Shown: positions 59,040 through 64,000 of the stretch, in pieces
How the letters are laid out: the number at the start of each line of letters is the position of its first letter
How positions within the stretch are numbered: the first letter of the stretch is position 1
Translations under genes and position numbers: made by a program
NCBI RefSeq assembly: GCF_002583555.1
Contig: NZ_BEGX01000077.1
Coordinates: forward strand, 196,335 to 260,334
Direction of reading: 5' to 3'
DNA length: 64,000 nucleotides
Source of the DNA: Pseudonocardia sp. N23
Lineage (GTDB): Bacteria; Actinomycetota; Actinomycetes; Mycobacteriales; Pseudonocardiaceae
The notes under the pieces: model-generated
Database searches by the model: none
Told to the model about the DNA's origin: nothing
Seen by the model: only the letters and a program-made list of their open reading frames with translations

Positions 59040-59332
59040 CCCGCCGGGCCGCCACCGACACCGCCGACACCGCCCGCGCCACCGGCGCCCGCGCGGCCCA
59101 CCCGGATGTCGCACCGGATCGCCACGGGGTCGATACCGGTCAGGTCCGCGATCAGCCCGCGGGCGGCCTCGTCGGCCTCCGCCATGTCACGCACGCTCGT
59201 CGCGGCCTCGAGGTCCGGGACGTAGAGCACCATCCGGCGGTCGGCCATCCAGGCCACCACCTCGAATCGGCGCTCCTCGGCGCTCGGCAGGCCCACCACG
59301 TCACGGTATCCGGGCGCGCAATCCGTGGTCAC
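59027..59332 (-). CDS. HicB-like protein with glycine-rich tail
   Basis: A 101-residue protein. RFEVVAWMADRRMVLYVPDL then EAATSVRDMAEADEAARGLI and GIDPVAIRCDIRVG match the partial RNase-H fold of HicB-type antitoxins. The C-terminus GAGGAGGVGGVGGGPAGYAD is glycine-rich. No HicA toxin gene is adjacent, so it is an orphan and may be a regulator. GTG 59332 is the likely start. It overlaps the convergent kinase. Confidence 0.6.
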   Translation of the reverse strand: MTTDCAPGYRDVVGLPSAEERRFEVVAWMADRRMVLYVPDLEAATSVRDMAEADEAARGLIADLTGIDPVAIRCDIRVGRAGAGGAGGVGGVGGGPAGYAD

Positions 59333-59358
59333 ATCCGTGTGAGCATCGGCAACCGTGC

Positions 59359-62300
59359 TCAGCCGCAGGGATCGGCCAGGGTGCAGGTGCTGGGCGCCGT
59401 CGTCGTGACCGGTGGCGTCGACGGGCCCGGCGCGTCACCCGGCGGAACCGGCGCCCCACCCACGGCCCGCGGGTCCGGAGGCACCGTCACGGGCACCCCG
59501 GAGACGTCGGTGGGTGGCGGGGTCGTCGGCGGGGGCGTCGGGGTCGTCGTCGCCGGGGTCTCCGGGTCCACGCCCGGCGGCTTGTCCGACGGCGGCTCAC
59601 CGATCGGGTGGTAGGGCGCGAACGTCTCCGGCGGGTCCTGCTTCGCCGCGCCCGTCATGAAGTCCTTCCACACCGCACCCGGCACCGAGTCACCCGAGAT
59701 CGGGGTGCCGTCGGCCGTGCGGATCGGTGAGTTCATGTCCGTGCCGATCCACACCGTCGCCGCCACCTGCGGGGTGAAGCCGCTCATCCAGGCGTCGTTG
59801 TTCTGGCCGTCGAACCGCGACTGCACCGTGCCCGTCTTCGCCGCGACCTGGCGCACCCCCGGCAGGCTCAGCCCGTCGTTGCCCGCGACGTCGAGCATCG
59901 CCTCGGTGACGTTGCGCGCCACCCGCTCCGGGAACCGGCGCTCCCCGTCCGACGGCTGCGCCTCGTACAGCACCCGGCCGTCCGACGTCACCACCTTCGA
60001 GATCATGTGCGGCACCCGGTACACCCCGCCGTCGGCGATCGTCGCGTACGCCGACGCCAGCTCCAGCGGGGTGACCTCCTTGTTGCCCAGCGCGATCCGC
60101 TCGTCAGGATCGGTCAGCGGCGACGTGATGCCCGCCGAGCGCGCGGCGTCGGCGACCTTCTGCGCGCCGATCTTCCTCGACAGCGTGGTGAACACGACGT
60201 TGTTCGAGATCGTCATGGCCTGCTTGACGTCGCAGCGGTCGCAGTCGGCGCCGTCGGAGTTGCGCAGCCCCGGCACCGCCTTCCCGTCGAACACCTCGCC
60301 CAGCCCGATCGGCGGGTCCTGCACCAGGCCGGCCAGCACGACGAACGGCTTGAACGTCGACCCCGCCTGCTTGCGGACCTTCGCGTAGTCCAGGCCGACC
60401 CCGTTGTCACCGCCGAAGTAGGCCGTGATCCCACCCGTCGACGGGTCGACCGCCACCACCGCCGACCGCAGGTTGTCCGGCTGCCCCGCCAGGCCGGCGT
60501 GCGCGGCGTCGACCGCCTCCTGCTGGCGTTCCGGGTCGATCGTCGTCGTGATCCGCAGGCCCTCCTGGCTGAACTCCTGGTCCGTGATCCCCAGCGCGCC
60601 GAGCTCGTCGCGCACCGCGTTGACGACGTGCCCGCGGCTGTCGGCCGGCGCACCCCCGCCCACGACCTTGCGTGCCACCGTCTCCGGGAACACCGCCTGC
60701 GCCTTCTCCGACGGCGTGACCCAGCCCTGCGAGGACATCCCGTCGATCACGAACTGCCAGCGCTGCAACGCCTTCGCCGGGTCGATCGCCGGGTCCCATC
60801 GCGACGGCGACTGGATCACCCCGGCCAGCAGGGCGCCCTCGGCCACCGTCAGCTGGTCGACGTTCTTGGCGAAGTAGGCCTGGCTCGCCGCCTGGATCCC
60901 GTAGGCGCCGCGGCCGAAGTAGATGGCGTTGAGATAGTCGCCCAGGATCTCGTCCTTCGACCGCTCCTGGTTGATCTTGACCGAGACGATCATCTCCTTC
61001 CACTTCCGGAAGAGCGTCGCCTCGTCGCCGACCAGTGTCGTCTTGACGTACTGCTGGCTGATCGTCGACCCGCCGCCCGTGCCGCCGCGCACCTGGTTCC
61101 ACGCCGCCCGCAGGATGCCGGTCAGGTCGAAGCCCGGGTTGGAGTAGAAGGTGCGGTCCTCGGCCGCCAGCACCGCCTGGCGCACCTGCACCGGGATGCG
61201 GTCGACGGGCACCTTGACCCGGTTGCCCTGCTCCGGGACCAGCCGCGCCAGCTGGGTGCCGTCGTCGTAGGACACCAGCGCCACCTGGTTGTTCACCGCG
61301 TCGTCCGGGGTGGGCACCGAGAAGATCAGGTAGCCGACGACGAACAGCAGCACCGGCGCGAGCACCACCGTCGCCACGCCGCCGATGATCGACCACTTGA
61401 TCCGCCGCCGCCGCTGAGTCCGGCGCTCGTCGGTGGTCAGCGGGCGCAGGTGCTGGGACCGGGAGCGGCGGAACCCGCCGCGCAGGGTCTCCGTCAGGTT
61501 GCGGCGGCGACCCGCGCGACGCTTACCGGTGCGGGTGGCAACGGTGTCGGCGCTCCCGGCCGCCTCGTCGGGAATGCGCCGGGGGCCGGTGTCGGTGGCA
61601 CGGTTCCGCATCGACGGCGGCTGCCACCAGCCGGGGCCCGGCGTCCGTCCACGGCCCGACGCGGGGCCGCGGTTCGCGGCGGCGGCGGGGGTCCGGCGGG
61701 TCGCGCTGTCGGCTCCCGGCCTGCTCCGGCGATCGGTGCTGTTCCGGCGGTCGTTGGGGGTCCGGCGGTCGGTGGGGGTCCGGGGGTCGGTCGGGGTCCC
61801 GCGGTCCTCGCGGCGGGGCTCCGCGGTGCTGCGGCGGTCGCTGTCGTCGTGACGATCGGGGGTGTTGCCGCGTGCAGGCCTGCTCCCGGAGCGGCGTCGG
61901 CGGTCGGTGCCCTCGCCGGACTTGTCCCGGTCGCTCCCGGGACGGTCGGTGCCGGGACGGTCCGTGGTGTCGGGCCGAGCGCGGCGGTCCTCGCCGCCAC
62001 GGCGGGTGCGGCGCTCGCCCTGATCAGCGCGGCGGTCGGCCGGGTGACGGTCGCTGGGGCGACGGTCGTCGGGTGAGGTGCCGGTCACCCGCGGCGGTCC
62101 GTCGGCCCGCGGTGTCCCCGCGCCGCCCGCCGTACTGCCGGCGGGGGAGTCCGGGCGGGCCCGGTCGTTCCGGGAGGCCTCTGCGGTCCCGCGTCCACGG
62201 CTGTCGCTGCGGGCAGGGACATCGCGGGCGGGCCGGTCCGCCGGAGACGCAGTGCCACCCGGGCCCGTGCCGCCCGGGCCCGTGCCGTTCGAGGTCGCGC

Positions 62301-62463
62301 CGTTCGGGGTCGTGCGCCCGCGCCGGTCGGTCCGGCCGGTTGCAGGTCGTCCGGGGACGTCACGGGTGCCGGACACGGTGCCGCGGGAGGCGTCGTCGCT
62401 CGTCCGGCCGGCGAACGCCCCGCGGGGGCCTCGTGACGGAGGAGTGTTCGAAGCGGTCGGCAC
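59359..62463 (-). CDS. Class A penicillin-binding protein, PonA type, with long charged N-terminus
   Basis: A 1034-residue bifunctional PBP. Residues 1-355 are disordered, rich in Arg, Asp, Thr and Pro (for example RTPTDRRTPNDRRNSTDRRS), before one membrane helix at about 358-380. The glycosyltransferase has AAEDRTFYSNPGFDLTGILR near 435 then GGGSTISQQYVKT. The transpeptidase has S near 702 (GSTFKPF), SxN (ISNNVVF) and KTGT near 875. A Pro/Thr-rich tail follows. GTG 62463 has AGGAG nine bases upstream, preferred to the earlier 62499 start. Confidence 0.94.
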   Translation of the reverse strand: MPTASNTPPSRGPRGAFAGRTSDDASRGTVSGTRDVPGRPATGRTDRRGRTTPNGATSNGTGPGGTGPGGTASPADRPARDVPARSDSRGRGTAEASRNDRARPDSPAGSTAGGAGTPRADGPPRVTGTSPDDRRPSDRHPADRRADQGERRTRRGGEDRRARPDTTDRPGTDRPGSDRDKSGEGTDRRRRSGSRPARGNTPDRHDDSDRRSTAEPRREDRGTPTDPRTPTDRRTPNDRRNSTDRRSRPGADSATRRTPAAAANRGPASGRGRTPGPGWWQPPSMRNRATDTGPRRIPDEAAGSADTVATRTGKRRAGRRRNLTETLRGGFRRSRSQHLRPLTTDERRTQRRRRIKWSIIGGVATVVLAPVLLFVVGYLIFSVPTPDDAVNNQVALVSYDDGTQLARLVPEQGNRVKVPVDRIPVQVRQAVLAAEDRTFYSNPGFDLTGILRAAWNQVRGGTGGGSTISQQYVKTTLVGDEATLFRKWKEMIVSVKINQERSKDEILGDYLNAIYFGRGAYGIQAASQAYFAKNVDQLTVAEGALLAGVIQSPSRWDPAIDPAKALQRWQFVIDGMSSQGWVTPSEKAQAVFPETVARKVVGGGAPADSRGHVVNAVRDELGALGITDQEFSQEGLRITTTIDPERQQEAVDAAHAGLAGQPDNLRSAVVAVDPSTGGITAYFGGDNGVGLDYAKVRKQAGSTFKPFVVLAGLVQDPPIGLGEVFDGKAVPGLRNSDGADCDRCDVKQAMTISNNVVFTTLSRKIGAQKVADAARSAGITSPLTDPDERIALGNKEVTPLELASAYATIADGGVYRVPHMISKVVTSDGRVLYEAQPSDGERRFPERVARNVTEAMLDVAGNDGLSLPGVRQVAAKTGTVQSRFDGQNNDAWMSGFTPQVAATVWIGTDMNSPIRTADGTPISGDSVPGAVWKDFMTGAAKQDPPETFAPYHPIGEPPSDKPPGVDPETPATTTPTPPPTTPPPTDVSGVPVTVPPDPRAVGGAPVPPGDAPGPSTPPVTTTAPSTCTLADPCG

Positions 62464-63230
62464 CCGCGGGTTCTCCTCTCGGCGGCACGGTGGGTCCACG
62501 ACGCGCCGGGCAGGCCCGGTCGCGAACTGTTCGTGACGTCAACGTGACCCTCCGGCGCCGCGGTGCGGCGAGCCCGGAGAGATCACCCGAATGCAGTCAC
62601 CGGTTCGGCGCCACATCGTCCCCGGACCAGTGATTCGGCAACTCGGAGTAGTCGGGTACGCCCGACCGGACGCATCATCGCGGTCGGCCTGGTCAGCGGC
62701 CGGTTTCGCAGTGGGGGAGCACCGCCCGGCGGAACGGGTACTCAGGGACCTCCGGGGTGTGCGAGGGCCTCTGGATCGCCCACGTGGGTGACGTCGGACC
62801 TCGCAGACCGCAGCCGGGCGTCGCCCGCCCTGGCGCCGAGCTCGACATCAGCCCGCGTTGATCATGACCTGAGTGGTTCTCGTGTCGAACTCGGGTCGGG
62901 CGCGGCGACGGGCCCGGTGGTGGCGCGGACCAGGTGGATCGGCGCGGGTGGACGATCGGTCCGGCGGCGGACGACCCGGCCCGGTCGGGTGCGTCGAGCA
63001 TCCGGGGCGGCCCTGCGGTGGGGCAGTCCGGGGACGTGACCGGAACATCCGGACGACCCGGTCACACCGGTGCGAACCCGGGGCGTCGTCAGAAGCGACA
63101 CGACGCCGTCCACGAGTTGCACCCCCGGATACGACCGAACAGCGGAACAGCGATTCTGCCGAAAGGAGCACTGTAATCACCCGTAAGCGGACGGTAATTG
63201 CGCTGACAGGGTCGATCTATCGATCTTGGA
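62464..63230. other. Long gap without a recognised gene
   Basis: In this 767-bp stretch between divergent genes I find no frame with protein-family resemblance or a good ribosome site. AAAGGAGCAC at 63161-63170 is a possible Shine-Dalgarno, but no suitable start follows. TCGAACTCGG (62885-62894) repeats elsewhere. It should contain the ponA promoter and the promoter of the roadblock-like gene. Confidence 0.45.
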
Positions 63231-64000
63231 ATGGCTGTGCGAGAATATTGCGTGATCGCTTTCGCGAGCGCCGTACGCGCCCTGATGGACATTCCGGGTG
63301 CGACCTGTGCGTGCGTACTCGACGGCGATTCCGGTGAGGTCTTCGGCGCTATTTCGCACGGCATGGGCGACGATGTCGACACGAGCGTCGTCGCAACGCT
63401 CGCGGCCGCTGGAATGCGTCTTTCAGGTGTCCCCGGACACGATGGCGACGACCCGGTCGACGACGTCACGGTGACCTCGCGGCGCAGCTTCCACGTGCTG
63501 CGCCCGGTCGATGTGGGGGGTCGCCGGGTGATCGTCTACCTGCGGCTGCAGCGGGGGCGGTCGAACCTCGCCGTCGCCCGCCGCGCCCTGGCCGCACCCG
63601 AGGTCACGTCGGCGGTCGCGGCGCTCGTCGATCTCACGGCGGCATCGCGCCCGCCCGCCCGCGTGGGCGTTCCGCAGGCTGTGGCGGACCACGTGCCCGA
63701 CCGCACCCCCGACCGCGCCGCGCCGTCGCCCTACCCGCGCCAGGTGACGTCGATCCCGTTGCAGTCCAACGGCTACCGCCCCGACTCGCGAGAAGGGCCA
63801 CGCGCAGGCGGGTCCGCGTCGCGGCCCTCGCCGCCGGCGGCGATGGCCGGCCGCGCGACGGTGGAGGCCCCGCGGGGCGCCGGCGCGATGGGCCGGCCGG
63901 GCGAACCGGTGCGGGCCGACACGGCCGAACGGGCGGACCACGGCGGCGGTCGGTCGCCCGCCGCAGCGGCACCGGCGGGCGCGGGCGAGATCCCGGCAGT
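63231..64000 (+). CDS. Roadblock/LC7-like protein, cut by the window edge
   Basis: A frame open to the right edge (256 codons seen). Residues about 10-125 read like a roadblock domain: FASAVRALMDIPGATCACVL then VFGAISHGMGDDVDTSVVAT and SRRSFHVLRPVDVGGRRVIV with YLRLQRGRSNLAVARRAL. Such proteins often work with small GTPases in actinobacterial operons. The rest is Pro/Arg/Ala-rich and disordered. ATG 63231 is used, with GTG 63252 possible; no clear ribosome site. The C-terminus is missing. Confidence 0.6.
   Translation, partial: MAVREYCVIAFASAVRALMDIPGATCACVLDGDSGEVFGAISHGMGDDVDTSVVATLAAAGMRLSGVPGHDGDDPVDDVTVTSRRSFHVLRPVDVGGRRVIVYLRLQRGRSNLAVARRALAAPEVTSAVAALVDLTAASRPPARVGVPQAVADHVPDRTPDRAAPSPYPRQVTSIPLQSNGYRPDSREGPRAGGSASRPSPPAAMAGRATVEAPRGAGAMGRPGEPVRADTAERADHGGGRSPAAAAPAGAGEIPA

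Noticed and set aside
62563..63039. 158-codon plus-strand frame in the long gap
   Set aside because: No ribosome site, no family resemblance and shadow-like composition (Arg/Ser/Pro/Gly-rich).
1..64000. CRISPR array, tRNA or rRNA genes, prophage
   Set aside because: No spaced direct repeats with CRISPR form, no tRNA T-arm plus acceptor pairing, and no phage structural genes were seen; short tandem repeats at 30604 and 37223 have no spacers.

Overview
The window is GC-rich actinobacterial DNA. Frequent GTG starts, ATGA/GTGA start-stop overlaps, a DUF397/DUF5753 regulator pair, an F420-type flavoprotein, a DprE2-like reductase and a complete hopanoid operon point to a Pseudonocardia-like member of the Pseudonocardiaceae. 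That assignment is an inference from gene content; no rRNA or tRNA gene was recognised.

Layout. 1-4128: lipid-type glycosyltransferases, including an edge-truncated fusion of a GT28-type glycosyltransferase with a wax ester synthase/DGAT domain, then a membrane protein. 4222-13075: a leftward hopanoid operon, hpnC-hpnD-hpnE-prenyl synthase-shc-(hpnG::ispH)-hpnH, with every junction overlapping and a PucR-type regulator divergent at its head. 14381-17006: a class II aldolase and an FGGY kinase with overlapping start codons, then an IS110 transposase relic. 17350-18707: a lipoprotein, a 40-residue protein and a small membrane protein. 18733-23750: a galactose locus (Na+/solute symporter divergent from a DeoR regulator, galT and galK). 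23867-32541: a GT4 glycosyltransferase, a DUF397/XRE pair with 12-bp iterons, an SAM methyltransferase, an ECF sigma factor with a SnoaL tail, and partner-switching components (RsbW-like kinase, two STAS-type proteins), interrupted by a decayed flavin monooxygenase. 32587-37585: polyphosphate glucokinase and phosphoglucomutase, an ABC exporter with its MarR regulator, and a 19-bp tandem repeat. 37709-45909: methyltransferase, aroE, MSMEG_0570-type protein, DprE2-like reductase, tatA, class A PBP, ArsR-like regulator, folE and a DUF1992-DUF3817 fusion. 45917-59332: SWIM/SNF2 pair, pirin/GNAT pair, small hydrolases, a PAS/GAF/SpoIIE phosphatase, a TipA-like MerR regulator with a visible promoter, DUF3500, a P-loop kinase and a HicB-like orphan. 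59359-64000: a PonA-type PBP with a long basic N-terminus, a 767-bp stretch without a convincing gene, and a roadblock-like protein cut by the right edge.

How the genes connect. The hopanoid operon covers squalene formation (HpnC/D/E), prenyl diphosphate supply, cyclisation (Shc) and C35 side-chain extension (HpnH, HpnG), with IspH fused to HpnG as a precursor-supply module. GalK/GalT yield glucose-1-phosphate, which the phosphoglucomutase converts to glucose-6-phosphate; the polyphosphate glucokinase beside it makes the same product. The RsbW-like ATPase at 29045, the STAS proteins at 31401 and 32044 and the SpoIIE phosphatase at 53792 are the three part types of a partner-switching stress circuit, and the ATPase gene has a GTTTGG-N15-GGGTAT promoter of the kind such a circuit would control.

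Most notable: the glycosyltransferase-acyltransferase fusion beside the hopanoid operon, the HpnG-IspH fusion, the in-frame DUF1992-DUF3817 fusion, the near-perfect 40-bp palindrome holding a stop codon, and the 12-bp TCTGCA iterons upstream of the DUF397/XRE pair.
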